DNA of 64,000 bases from Stomorhina lunata (lineage: Eukaryota; Arthropoda; Insecta; Diptera; Rhiniidae), in NCBI GenBank assembly GCA_933228675.1, contig OW121741.1:134316120-134380119 (forward strand), read 5' to 3'. The notes beneath the pieces were generated by a model. It was not told where the DNA came from and did not search any database. It was given only the letters and a program-made list of their open reading frames with translations. This document shows, piece after piece, positions 36,853 through 47,934 of this stretch; the first letter of the stretch is position 1; each line of letters begins with the position of its first letter. A program made the translations under genes and the position numbers.

Positions 36853-37865
36853 ATCTAGGTCCATATGTGAACCGATTGAGACCAAACGATGTTTAGTTCG
36901 TGGCTCTATCCCGATCTCAGTTGTTACAGAGCGGCTCTTGTTTTATGCGACAAAAATGGACGGCCTTCCTATACAACATTCATGCAATAACCTTAAATCG
37001 GGTAGTTGGTGGCGTCCCTATGAAAGTTGCTTAACGCTGCCGAGGCTCGAACTAAAGGATCACGGAGTAGCTCTTGTTTTTAGAGACAACATTCATGCGA
37101 CAACCTGAAATCGAGGTGGAAGGTTCGATTTAAAGGATCAGGCTCAATCTAAAAGATATCTCTATACATTGTCCTGATAAATATTTTGGGAACTGTTCAA
37201 CTTTGTGAAGTTAAAATTATCATTGCATAGTGTTTTGCTCCTTTAACGGTAGGAACTTTTATTCCTCATAAAAGTTATGTGGTCTTAACATGGTAAGCCC
37301 AGATTTATCTTGGTTTTCTTTCATTTCAACTGTGGACACTGACCTCCAAGTAGGATCACCCAGGGAACTACGTTAACACCCGTTAATGTGGTGAGCTAAT
37401 ATGTGGCAAGAGTTCTCTTATATGAACGATAGAAGAGGGTGGAATGGCTTAAGCTATCAAATGCTTTTTAATAATAATACTCCTCTTCGCCCTGTCTTTC
37501 TCGGAGTGTTCAATAAATAATCGGCACGTTTTCGGTGTTCTCCAAACAATTCCTTAGTTAAAGTTTCCGTTCTGCAAGTGATCGGTTTCGCTTGTCTTCA
37601 TTGACCGACTTACTGATATTATGGTTTAGCTAGACAATCCAATAATCGTCAGGGTTGATACTGCGAATTCTACAGAGAAGTGCGGCCTCACTATGAAGAT
37701 TCAACCAGCAGGAAACTTCGTCTCTACGTCGTGCATGCTAAAGGGAAATACATCACTAAAATGGTGAATTCTCTGAAGCTTTTCTAGTCCAAGTTGACGT
37801 CTGTGATTCGCTTCTAAATGGGTTTTTTTATTTTTGGTAATGGCAACCCTATCTGATATTTTGCA
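36853..37865. other. Unassigned repeat-like intergenic DNA
   Basis: Less AT-rich than its surroundings. Two related phrases (GGCTCGAACTAAAGGATCA at about 37042 and GGTTCGATTTAAAGGATCA at about 37123) resemble degenerate B-box-like sequences, but no convincing A box or tRNA fold is visible. The 61-codon minus frame at 37701-37886 has no recognisable domain. Confidence 0.35.
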
Positions 37866-38735
37866 GAAGTCTGAATTATTTGTCATTCGTACTCATTTAA
37901 CTATAGGCTTGATCTTGAATAAAACTTTTAAACCGGGATCTTTATACAACGTCTGAATGGGGTCACGCAAAAAGGGTAAATTTTACTGCCCAGAAGACCC
38001 AATGTTGTTTGTTAACACACAAGCGCACATCCGAACATGTTGCTTCATTTGTACTCATGGGTGGTACAATAAATGAGGAATCAGAAGCTCCTGATGTTCT
38101 GGGTATAATAATCCAGTTTGATGTCCGTTGGACTAGGTACATGTTTCAAGTGCCGAAATAAGCATTCAAGTGTGTCGGTTTTTTATTTTACTCCTTCTGA
38201 TCTTCTTACTATTTATACGTCGTATATCCGACCAAAAATGGAATACAACTCTCATGTATGGGCCGATGCTTTAAAGTCTACTTTGGAGCTTCTCGATAGG
38301 GTACAGGAAAGGGCGAAGGTGTTTGTCGGCGACAGTTAGGCATCCAACCCTATTGACTCATTGGAGCATCGTCGGAATGTAGGTTGTATCTCACTTTTCT
38401 ATCGCTACTAAAATGGCATGTGTTCTGAAGAGATCAGGAATTTTGTTCTTGAAAACTGCATATCTTTAAGAAACTCGCGTTTTTCTTGTAGAGCACATCC
38501 AATTGTGGTCGACTGGACATCGCACCACGCATTACGGAGAATATTGGTTTTTTAGCCGCACTTTCCGCAGAAAGGAGTTTTCTCTTTTATATACATATAA
38601 TGTAGGGAAGTTCAAATCTATTTTCCACAAACACTACTTCCTTTATCATCCTTTCCCGTTCCTATACATTGCTTTGCGTGAGTACGGGTCATACCCTGAG
38701 TGTTAATCCAAGTTAAAATAAAATGCTTGCTTATA
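37866..38735 (+). pseudogene. Degraded LINE ORF2 C-terminus with 3' end (copy 3)
   Basis: Plus-strand blocks in shifting frames read KTQCCLLTHKRTSE, then SYIRPKMEYNSHVWADALKS and TLELLDRVQERAKVFVGDS (in the 38118-38339 frame). GCISLFYRY-like and RNSRFSCRAHP-like blocks follow, then the 3' terminus GTCATACCCTGAGTGTTAAT. It is the same family as the copies at 31.7-34.6 kb. Catalytic motifs are absent and stops are frequent, so it is dead. Confidence 0.78.
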
Positions 38736-39635
38736 TGCGGTAAGTAATCATGGAAAGTACCTATAGTCTATTTATTGCGATATGTCTATAATTATCTAAC
38801 ATTGATATGATGCTTAAAGATCAGTTTTTTCGACTATTTTTGAGGAAATGGATAAATTTTCATATACTCTATTTTCTCCTTTCTCAAAATCATACACTAT
38901 AAAAATTGATCTGTTTACAAACCAATTGCAATATTTTGGTGACGGCCATTTTAACGTCATATGAGTAGGAGTCCTCTCCTGAGTTAAAATAAAAATGCTT
39001 GCTTCTATGCGGTAAGTAATCGGTTATCGTATAGTCCATGATACAAGTACAAGGTAGTTCCAATAGTCTTACTCAATTTTTTATAAGGATTTTTGAAGTT
39101 TCATTTTTATATTTACATTTGAAAAAATATTGCCACTTTTTAAAAACAGAGCTTTGAATATCAAACGGCATCAAATTTGCATATCATTATAAACACATTT
39201 TTGACCTTGTAATTTTTATAATGGTTGTCTAGAAGTATTCTACTATGATCCAGGCTCTCTTAAATTCAATATTTAATATTTTTTTTGATATTTATATTGC
39301 AGAAAAATAATTTCAATGAAAAAATTAATATGCTTCAAAAATATTCAATATTTACAAAATTGAAAACAAATCCAAACATATATGGTAGCTTTATTTTTTC
39401 ACAAATGTCATAATCCTTATATATGTCAGATAGTGATTTTTAAATTTAAAAGTGACAATGGAACTACCGTGTACATATATCTTGGTATAGTCTGTTCATT
39501 GCGATATGTCTTCAATTTTTGACGATTTCTCCAAAAAATCCTCGTGCCATACACAATAAAAGTTAATCTGTTTACAAACCAATTACAACATTTTGGTGGC
39601 GGTCATTTTAACGCCGTAAAATTCCACCGGCTTTG
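38690..39635. repeat. Diverged tandem duplication of a LINE tail plus flank
   Basis: The LINE tail phrase AATGCTTGCTTATATGCGGT then AAGTAATC at about 38718-38748 recurs at about 38993-39020. The adjoining sequence (TATTGCGATATGTCT, CTGTTTACAAACCAATTGCA, ATTTTGGTGACGGCCATTTT) at 38776-38955 recurs at 39498-39615. The second copy is split by the inverted-repeat element at 39050-39471. Confidence 0.7.
39050..39471. mobile_element. 422-bp TA-flanked MITE
   Basis: The left end CAAGGTAGTTCCAATAGTC and the reverse-complemented right end CACGGTAGTTCCATTGTC form an imperfect TIR of about 18 bp. Both are directly flanked by TA (39048-39049, 39472-39473), the target duplication typical of Tc1/mariner relatives. 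The interior is AT-rich with no coding capacity. It interrupts one copy of the local tandem duplication, which gives its relative age. Confidence 0.7.
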
Positions 39636-41040
39636 ATATTTGCTTGTGAATGAAGTCTCTGAAAAAAAAGAGTAGCGCAGGAAGGGGATAGGCGCATACC
39701 AGAAACGGGAAACTAAAGAGCCAAATGGCCCAGCGATCACACAAACTAGAAACTTAAACAGCTTAATATTTTAACACCAAACAAATGTCAGAAAAACAAA
39801 GAATTAAAAAACAAAAAACCGATTGAATAACTGACAGTTGGACAGACCGAAAGAGCAATTCGATTGACTGAATGACTGACAGAATGTCTAACGTTTCAAG
39901 ATAAGATACGCACGGCGGTATTAAACCACGAAGTTAACCGACGATGAGAGGAGGGTAAGGTTATAGTTATTCTTTGCTTTATCTTTTGTTTTCGTTTAAA
40001 TTTAGTTCAAAATTTCCCTCAAATAGAATTTTTAAAACAAAATTATAATAATAATAAATAAATTTATTTATACACACATTTATTTTTTCATTGTTGTTTC
40101 TTTTTTTTAATAAATATTTTTAAACACTGGCCATAAACTTTGTTGTTTTTTTTTAAATGATATTGTTTAATGATTTTTGATTATTTTTCACCGGGTGGAA
40201 AATTTTAAGGGCACATCAATATTATTTTTTTTTTTTTTTTTGTTTCAAAACTTCTGTTTTTTTCGCGTTTCACGTTCACGTTCAAATTAATGAAAAACAC
40301 TAGAATTTTTTTTGTGAATAAGCTGATGAAATTCCTTTAAAAGTTCTCTTTTCCACAGAATATTTTTCTCTTTCAAAAAAAGAGCTTAACTTTTCATAAC
40401 TTTTTTTGTGATCGGTTTTTTTTTTTATAAAAATGCTTTAATAATGAAATGAACTTTGCTTATTTTAATTTTTTTATTAATTCGCTTTATTTTTAATATT
40501 TAAATATTTGTTGTTTTCTCATCAATTTGCATAGTTTTCTTTTTGTTTTATTTCAATTTATTTGATTTTATTGCACATTTCAGAAAAATTTCCACACACC
40601 TTCGAGTGAAGGAAGGAAGGAAGAAACACTAATAGAACCGTTTTACTAGAGCGATGTGTTTGTTAAAAGAGTCGTTTTGAACTGAACTAAAATAATAAAA
40701 AAAAATCTTCTGATGGGACAAAAAATATAATAATAAAAACAAAAACATAACAGAAGAAAGAATAAAAATAAAGAAAAAAAAAACAACAAAGTTAATCGCT
40801 GTTTGTTTGTAAATTTGTATGTGGTTTTTTTAGTCTTTGTTGTTGCTACTTTAACATTTAACTAACTCTCTCTGTCTATATATCTCGCTCATTTAATAAG
40901 GTATTTGTTGTTTTCATTCTCCCTTTTTCAAGAAAGATCAACAAGTAAGTGAGATAGACAGAGTTGCCATAGTTATGTAAATGTGTGGTATCTTATATTC
41001 TTAAACGAGCAATAATTGTATATATATAAAATATATATAA
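39636..41040. other. AT-rich spacer
   Basis: No gene or RNA recognised. There are poly-A/T runs and a GGAAGGAAGGAAG tract at about 40611-40623. Confidence 0.5.

Positions 41041-41102
<62 letters not shown>
41041..41102. repeat. (TA)n microsatellite
   Basis: About 28 uninterrupted TA repeats immediately left of the mariner terminus. Matching TATATATA continues at 42032-42038 on the far side, so the transposon inserted into a TA tract. Confidence 0.9.
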
Positions 41103-41104
<2 letters not shown>

Positions 41105-42031
41105 GGGTGTTTTTTTTAGAGGTATAGAACTTCGAATTGAAATAAAACACAAGAAAATCGTTTTAATGTCCATCAATTTGGCTTTATTGGAAGGATAATT
41201 TTATGCCATTAATGTTTAAATATGATTTCGGGCATGTGGCCGCCGCGGCTGGCTCGAATAAAGCCAATTCTACAGGTCCAATTTTCAACAACTTTTTCGA
41301 GCATATGGGGCCTTATGTTGGCAATAACGCCACGAATGTTGGCTTCCAAGTCCCCTAACGTTTCTGGTTTGTTGGCGTAGACGAGCGACTTCACATATCC
41401 CCAAAGAAAATAATCCAGTGGTGTCAAATCGCACGATCTTGGTGGCCAATTGACCAATTTGCGATGAAATTCAGCATCGAAATCAGTCTCATTTTCGGCC
41501 CATACATCAAAATCACGACGCATTGCATGGTCTCGCGGCTTTAATTCTTGCACAAGCTGGATCTTGTAAGGTCGCAAGCCAAGATCTTTGCGCAAAATCT
41601 TCCATAAAGTTGATGGACAAAGCTCCAATTGCTGTGCACGGTGGCGAATCGATTCATTCGGGTCCTCTTCAACACTTTGCTCTACAGCGGCAATTGTTTC
41701 TTCGGTGCGCACTGTTCGACGTCGCTGCGGATGCGTATTATCACATAGAGTAAACGTAGTGCGAAAACGATCCATGGTTAACCGAATTAATTGCTCTGAT
41801 GGACGATTATGTCGACCATAAAATGGACGGAGCTTGCGGTAAACTTCGCGAACTGAACCATTATTTTCGAAATAAATTTGCACGATTTGCAAGAGTTGTT
41901 CTTTTGTCAACCTGTTCATGATGAAATGGCAAACCAAACTAAATATTAATCACTTGACAGCTGACAAAATGGCCGCCAGTTAAAAAAGTGATGCCAACTT
42001 AAAGTTCTATACCTCAATAAAAAACACCCGA
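41103..42031 (-). mobile_element. Internally deleted mariner-like transposon
   Basis: Terminal inverted repeats of about 28 bp: the left end reads GGGTGTTTTTTTTAGAGGTA then TAGAACTT, and the right end is its near-perfect reverse complement (ending ACACCCGA). TA flanks both sides. It carries one minus-strand open frame for a shortened transposase. At 929 bp it is shorter than a typical 1.2-1.3 kb mariner, consistent with an internal deletion of about 300 bp. With its own core missing it could move only if supplied with transposase in trans. Confidence 0.85.
41209..41937 (-). CDS. Mariner-type transposase lacking its catalytic core
   Basis: A 242-residue open frame; relatives are about 340 residues. 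The N-terminal DNA-binding half is intact: first helix-turn-helix (LTKEQLLQIVQIYFENNGS, about residues 10-28), PSEQLIRLTMDRF, the arginine-rich linker HPQRRRTVRTEE (69-80), and a second helix-turn-helix (SIRHRAQQLELCPSTLWKIL, 96-115). At about residues 158-162 the sequence jumps from EFHRKL straight to VNWPPRSCDLTPLDYFLWGY. The stretch that normally carries the first two catalytic aspartates is therefore gone, in frame; only the third (LDYF, Asp175) remains. It could still bind ends or dimerise, possibly as a repressor; that is inference. Confidence 0.85.
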   Translation of the reverse strand: MVCHFIMNRLTKEQLLQIVQIYFENNGSVREVYRKLRPFYGRHNRPSEQLIRLTMDRFRTTFTLCDNTHPQRRRTVRTEETIAAVEQSVEEDPNESIRHRAQQLELCPSTLWKILRKDLGLRPYKIQLVQELKPRDHAMRRDFDVWAENETDFDAEFHRKLVNWPPRSCDLTPLDYFLWGYVKSLVYANKPETLGDLEANIRGVIANIRPHMLEKVVENWTCRIGFIRASRGGHMPEIIFKH

Positions 42032-42033
42032 TA

Positions 42034-42684
42034 TATATAGAATGGCTATCTCGAAAACGGCTCTAACGATTTTGATAAAATTTGGACAGTGGGTATCTTT
42101 TTTGATGTATAGGTCGAAGAAGAAGGGACTTTTGGAACTTTTACCTCTAAGAGGGTAAAAACGGGTAAAAAGGGGAAAAAATCGAAAACGCTATGTCTCC
42201 TAAAGTAATAGGTATAGAAACAAAATTAAAATTACGTTTTAAACAGCTTTGAAAATAAGCGGACAGGTGTTTGGTACTTTTTTTGAAACTATGTCCGATA
42301 GGGGGTAAAAAAGGGTGAAAATAGTTTTTTTGGCACCTTTTTAACCCACTCTTATATTTTAAACTAAAGAATATAGAAAGAAACTTGGTACTGCAATCAA
42401 TAGATATAAAAAAAACATGAAACACGTATTTGGTACTTTTTTGATTTTGGAGCCAAAATGGGTAAAAAAGGGATAAAATGATAACTTAACATCTCCAAAG
42501 TAATATGAATAGGAACATTATACATTATGTTAAATGCGTTTTAAAAAAATGTACCGAATTCAATTGGCACCAAAAAAGTTCCAAATATACATATGGAACT
42601 TTTAGAAATTAGGGAATAAAAAGGGGGAAAAATTAGTATTATTTTAAACAAATGAATGTTTGTCTGTATGCATGTTCTTTATAG
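42034..42684. repeat. Repeat-derived segment with GGGTAAAAA motifs
   Basis: Contains recurring words such as GGGTAAAAACGGGTAAAAAG and TTTGGTACTTTTTT separated by 100-200 bp. It leads directly into a 131-bp tandem array. It looks like part of a nonautonomous transposon, but no end on the left side is clear. The 92-codon minus frame at 42147-42425 has no domain. Confidence 0.4.
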
Positions 42685-43340
42685 AATAGTAAACTGTGAA
42701 TTTGATTGTGTTATACTCTTTAGCGAAGATGTTGCGGATAAGCCGGCGAAGGTTTTAAAGTTGATAAGACTAATTTCCGACAGATGGCGCCACTGAAAAT
42801 TACTAAAAATTAATTAAATCGTAAACTGTACATTTGATCATGCTATGATCTTTAGCAAAGTTGTAGCGCATGAGCCGACGAAGGCTTTTTAGTTGGAATG
42901 AATAATTTCCGACAGGTGGCGCTACAGAAACTTACTCAAAGTCAATTTAATCGTAATCTGTACATTTAATCATGCTACAATCTTTAGCAAAGTTGTTGCA
43001 CATGAGCCGACGAAGGTTTCTTAGTTGGTATGAAGAAATTTCGATAGGTGGCGCTACTGAAATTTACTCAAAGTCAATTTAATCGTATGCTGTACATTCA
43101 TGCTATAATCTTCAGCAAAGTTGTTACGGATAAACCGAAGAAGGTTTATGAATTGGAATAAGCAAAGTCCGACAGGTGGCGCCACAGAAAACTACTCAAA
43201 ATGAATTAAATCGTAAACTGTGCATTTGATCAGACTATAATCTTTAGCAAAGTTGTTGCGCATGAGTCGACAGAGGTTTCTGTTGATATGAATAATTTCC
43301 AAAATTATTCAAAATGAGTTAAACTGTAAACTATGCAAAC
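42685..43340. repeat. Five tandem copies of a ~131-bp unit
   Basis: Copies begin near 42688, 42821, 42953, 43084 and 43213, each with GTAAACTGTACATTTGATCA-like sequence. Each contains TCTTTAGCAAAGTTGTTGC, GAGCCGACGAAGGTT and GACAGGTGGCGCTAC. A partial sixth copy begins near 43326. Copies are diverged but clearly homologous. Internal tandem units of this size are typical of Helitron/DINE-like nonautonomous elements. Confidence 0.85.
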
Positions 43341-43567
43341 TATGTGTTGGTCGGACAAAATAAATCAAATAATTCAAAATTAACTGAATATTTCTACAAT
43401 GTCTTTCCTCTAAATTTATTTTAGCACTTTATAATATAAAATATATAAAAACTTTAAAATTTTGCTCAAAATGCTTATCATAAAGCTCCGAGCAAGGCTC
43501 GGTCTACCAGGTACTGTACATTTACTTGATTAAGTGAAAAGAAGAATAAATGTATTGCTTTTAATAT
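43341..43567. other. Element tail with CCGAGC/GCTCGG hairpin
   Basis: CCGAGCAAGGCTCGG at about 43486-43500 forms a 6-bp stem with a 3-base loop, followed by TCTACCAGGTAC. A short hairpin after a tandem array fits a Helitron-type 3' end, but no CTRR terminus is clear. Low confidence in the class. Confidence 0.35.
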
Positions 43568-46198
43568 TCAACAAGTAAGAGTGGTATATTCGGCTTTGCC
43601 GAATCTTGGATACCCTTCACCAATGGTGTTGCAAAAGTACTTAATGTAATTCCAAGCAAAATTTGGTTATACTAGTATTATATGCAAAGAGTCTTTAAAA
43701 TTAAGAGTCGGAAAAAGAAAAGCTTTTCGGTGGCGTCATCATCTAGAATAGTTATGCACCCAAAGGTTAGGTTGGGCAGGTGGCTGATGTCTAGGGAAGC
43801 TTCACTTGGGTTTTTAAGTGGTCCCTTTGTGAAAGATAATGATTACTAGACTACAAGTAGAGAATGCATATTTATGCCAGCCAGTAGCTTCGAAATAAAA
43901 TAGACACATATTTTACGAACATTTAATAAAGTTCGATAGACCAGATAAACCATGCAGAAAAGGTGCTTCAAAATGTAGATGCCCTTACATTTGCAATAGC
44001 ACATCGATTTGATGAAGTTTAAGTATTCTGGCATGCAACCCAAAAACACAGTGCCCAGTGAGGGTTGTGCACTTTAATTCGTACGAATTATCCAACTAGT
44101 AAAAGTTCTTGATTAGTTATGTAAAACTCTGAAGTTAGTGGACTGATTTAGGTCAAAGCTTTAACAATGATAAGCCATAAAATTATAGGGTATACACTCT
44201 TAGTTTTAGATACATACGTGAAATATATAGCTTTTGAATGGATGGATATCAGCTTTGTCGGAAAAGTTATTAAAGATTTACTTATTTATCTGAAGTTAGT
44301 TAATTAATTAAAATGAACACTTCATCAATAATATTTGGGATGTATTGGTCTTTCGATCTGTCCGATGGATGTTTGGAAAGTTTTGCTCTAGTTCTTTGTG
44401 CAATTTTAATGTGATTTAATTTATCAGCATTAAATCGATTCCCGGTCGGGGTTATATGGGAGATTTCACTAAATGTGAATAGAGCTCGCCCATTTTCAAT
44501 ATCGAACTTTTCAAGAGATCAGAAATACTTTTGTCAAATGTTGTCCCTCTAGAAAGTTTATTTTAGGCGCTATTGTCCTGAATATCAATATTGTACAACG
44601 TCTTTATACTAAATGTCATCATCGTATCTATTATAATTTGTCATTTATTAGCTACTAAGAGATTGCCTTAGGCGAAGTTATACGGGATCAATTGTCAAAC
44701 GTGAACGGATTTCCCCCAATTGCAATTAAAAAATTTACATTTTTGTTGATATGTGAGATACTTACATACATATGTAGGTTTTGAACGGATATCATGTACT
44801 TAGCTGCATTTTTGTACTTCCTAGGAAGATTACCTATAATTTGATATATAATACATTCTCAAATGTTATCATAATGTTCAAAAGTCAGACACAAAATTAA
44901 GATAAATGCAGTGTGTCTGTCTGCTAAAACCAGATTTGTGGACCTCCTAAATTGTCCCACCCTGAATTTCAACATTGTCGATCAAAACATCATCGCTTAA
45001 ACGCTAAATTATATCTACCACAAATTACAGAATGCATCAGGATTTAGATAATCCCCTGCGAAGGACGCTATTAAACTTCATCAAAATAAACATCTGAGAT
45101 ATCGACAAAACAGGAGCTCCAAAAACTTGACTACAACAGAAAAAAGGACAGACAGGTAGACGGACGGACATGTAGACGGACGGATAAACAAACAGACGGA
45201 CGGACGGGCAAACAAACAGACGGATGGACGGAGGTCGCGAAATCGATTCTTGTGCCGATTCTGAGTTGATCGGTACAATTTGAATGGTATTCATAATCAG
45301 ATTTGTGGAGTATATATATCAGATTTTAGAAAATCCTCCCATAAAGAACGATGTCAAATTTCATCACAATCGGTCCATAAACACCTGAGATATCGCTGAA
45401 ACAATACTTACAAAATGTAAACAAAATTTCTTAGACACGTACTTTGGGCAATTTGCTGTGCATCAAATGTAGTGTTATTGCGATATCTCAATTGTTTATG
45501 GACCGCTTTTGGTAAAATTTAATAACGTGCTTGGCAGGGGAATTTCCTAAAATCTGATATAAAATTTATGTAGGTCCGTGCTAAAGGAGGATGGTTTTTT
45601 CCTATTTCTGCATTTCATTTTTTTCAACAAACATTCTCTAATGCGTACTTTGGGCAATTTGCGATACATCAAATTCAGTGTTTTGGCGATATCTCAGTTG
45701 TTTATGAACCGATTTTGATAAAATTTTACAGAGTGCTTTGGGAAACTATATCCTACAATCTGATATATAAAATATTATCACATGTACACCAGGAGTATCT
45801 TTTTTCTCTTGTTATTTAAAAGTGTGTTTCAATCAAAAATTTTAAAATTTTCGTCTAATTTTTGGTATTTTTTCGATATTTTCGGTGTTTATAAACCGAT
45901 TTTAATGAAATTTAATAGCGTTCATTGCGGGAGAATTTCCTAAAATCTGATATATAATTTATGTAAGAACATCCTCCAGGGGCTTCAGAAACTTGATTTC
46001 AACAGACAGACAGACAGACGGACGGACAGACAGACAGACAGACAGACGGACATCGCTTAATCGATTCTCTTCCCGATTCTGAGTCGATCGGTATAATTTT
46101 TATGGGGTCTACGATCACTAATAAAATAAATAAATAAATAAAATTACAAACGGAATCACAAACTTATAATACCCTTTCACCTATTGGTGAAGGGTATA
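43568..46198 (+). mobile_element. 2.6-kb nonautonomous repeat with hairpin termini
   Basis: The left end reads AACAAGTAAGAGTGGTATAT then TCGGCTTTGCCGA and TACCCTTCACCAATGGTG. The right end reads CTTATAATACCCTTTCACCT then ATTGGTGAAGGGTATA. Both ends thus carry small palindromes. The same paired ends bracket the copies at 52.2-53.0, 53.06-53.86 and 55.28-56.97 kb. The interior has no open frame with a recognisable domain. It contains GACGGACGGACA and CAGACAGACAG tracts and repeated phrases about CGATATCTCA and GGACCGATTTTGAT. The class is not certain. Confidence 0.6.
45045..45965. repeat. Diverged direct and inverted ~90-bp motifs inside the element
   Basis: The phrase CGATATCTCA, TTGTTTATGGACCG, AATTTCCTAAAATCTGATAT occurs in the forward direction near 45480, 45685 and 45880. 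It occurs as reverse complement near 45045-45100 and 45310-45395 (TCAGATTTTAGAAAATCC, CTGAGATATCG). Confidence 0.65.
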
Positions 46199-46439
46199 AA
46201 AATATCGAGGTATATTAAAAGAGATATGGAAAGGAAATGCGAGAAATACCATATCAACTTAATCGCTATCGTTCACAGTTTAAATTAGGGTTTGCAGTTC
46301 GGTCTTAACCGAAACCTCGGTTTTTTATGCCTCAAAACCGAAAACCGTAGAAAAAAACCGCGGTTTTAGCTATTTAGTTTTTATAACTTTTTGTTGGTAT
46401 TATACAGAAATAACATTAGCTTATCATAAATTTGCACGT

Positions 46440-47140
46440 AATTTTTCTATGAAATGAAGCAGAAGAAGGGAAAGAACAAAAGGTGCCATACAATGGACGA
46501 ATGGACAAGTGACTGTATATTTTATAACCTGGGACTCTGCCGTAGTTTAGAAATGTGTAATTCCAAGCAAACTCAAGAAACCATAAGACTAAAGCTAAAG
46601 GAGTTTAATATTTCACTTGATACAAACGTCGTAGCATGTATTATAGATGAAGTAGCAGTCAATATCAAATTTGGATCTGAAAATCAAACACTGCCTCAGT
46701 AATGGTTGACACACGGAATTCATCTTGCAGTATGAACATTTTTTTATAAATCCAGATGAAGAAGAATTTGAAAGCGAAGACAATTTTGAAGAAGGCGACT
46801 ATGAAACTTTGAATCATTAAAAACCGATTACCCATATAAATTTGAACCTAGAGGCTGTAAGAAAAACTGTTCGGTATTTAAAAAATTCGTCAGTTCATAA
46901 TAATATTTAACAAACAAGCGTTAAAAAGCATGATAATCGTGAATTAAGTTTACTCTTAGATTTCTGCTTCTAAAAGAAAGTATTCATGAAATTTAAAAAA
47001 AAACTGTCGACCTTAGATTTGCTTCTTTCTATCGACTTCGAAATTGTAAATTCTTTTAAAGATTCATTGCTGTTCGTAAAAATGACTAAAGCTAAAGGAC
47101 TCTGCAGTTTCTCTTAAAGAAACAAGACTTATTTAAGAAA
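46440..47140 (+). pseudogene. Fossil hAT transposase fragment
   Basis: An 82-codon frame (46454-46702) reads SLEMCNSKQTQETIRLKLKE and VVACIIDEVAVNIKFGSE. It is followed, past a stop, by THGIHLAV and FFYKSR, then an acidic stretch. Further on come EAVRKTVRYLKNSS, NRELSLLLDF and VNSF. The order (target-DNA/catalytic block, HGIHLAV, VRKTVR-type block, LLLDF) matches the middle of insect hAT transposases. Stops and frameshifts make it nonfunctional. Upstream (46300-46370) are GGTTTT/AACCG palindromic words of the kind seen near hAT ends. Confidence 0.6.
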
Positions 47141-47199
47141 TTCCTGAATTTTTCTGAATTTTAGTATTAAATTATATATATGAGCTTTAATAAATATAC

Positions 47200-47690
47200 C
47201 TTATACTTTGTTTTAATAAGTTTGCAAAAAGTCAATGGTGTTCGGTATCGTGAAATTATAACCAGTTTTTTCTTGCCTATAATTGAAGAAATGAATGTTG
47301 AGGGTATGTGGTTTCAACAAGACGGCGCCACATATCATACAGCCAGAGAAACAACTCAATTGCTACATCAGTCATTTCCTGGTAGTGTTATTTCGCGTTT
47401 TGGAGACCAGAATTGGCCGCCTAGATCGTGAAATTTAACACCTTTAGATTTCTTTCTTTGGGGTTTTTTGAAATCGATAGTTTACGCGAATAAGCCGACG
47501 ACGACTCGAGCCTTAAAAGAGGAGATTGGACGCTGCATTAATGAAATACCGCAGCATTTATGCAAAAAGTCATTGTGGTGTGTGTGAAGAACAAAGAAGG
47601 TGCCAGAAGAAAATTTTTGACTCGTCTTTCAGAGCAGCTTGGTCCCTGTGTTGAAGAATGTAGTAACAACAAAAAAAGTTATTAAAAATT
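47200..47690 (+). pseudogene. Fossil mariner transposase, C-terminal half
   Basis: Reads VNGVRYREIITSFFLPIIEE, MWFQQDGATYHTARETTQLL, ISRFGDQNWPPRS, then a TGA stop at 47429-47431, then NLTPLDFFLWGFLKSIVYAN and further. It holds the second catalytic Asp (QQDGA) and, after the stop, the third (LDFF). This is the region missing from the deleted mariner at 41.2-41.9 kb, and the two belong to the same or a sister family. The N-terminal half is absent and the end is frameshifted. Confidence 0.8.
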
Positions 47691-47934
47691 TTGTTAGAAA
47701 ATCGGGAATTAATAGATCGGGAATTTCTAAATAAAAACATTTAGGTAAAACAAATTCGAAGGAAATTAATTAGAATATATAATACTCTTTAATTTATTAT
47801 AGGAACCTAAATCCATTTTGAGTCGGGAAAGCGGTCCTGAGCTCTTAAAAACAAATCCAAGTGTGCTATTTGTACAAACAACGATAATGTAAAATGCAAT
47901 ACAAGATTCTTTTGCAAAAATCCTGTTAAATCCC

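Noticed and set aside
37030..37150. Possible tRNA-derived SINE (two GGYTCGAWYTAAAGGATCA phrases)
   Set aside because: Only B-box-like words; no A box, tRNA fold, tail or target duplication could be seen.
37701..37886. 61-codon minus-strand frame with hydrophilic composition
   Set aside because: No recognisable domain; it lies among degraded LINE pieces and has no supporting context.
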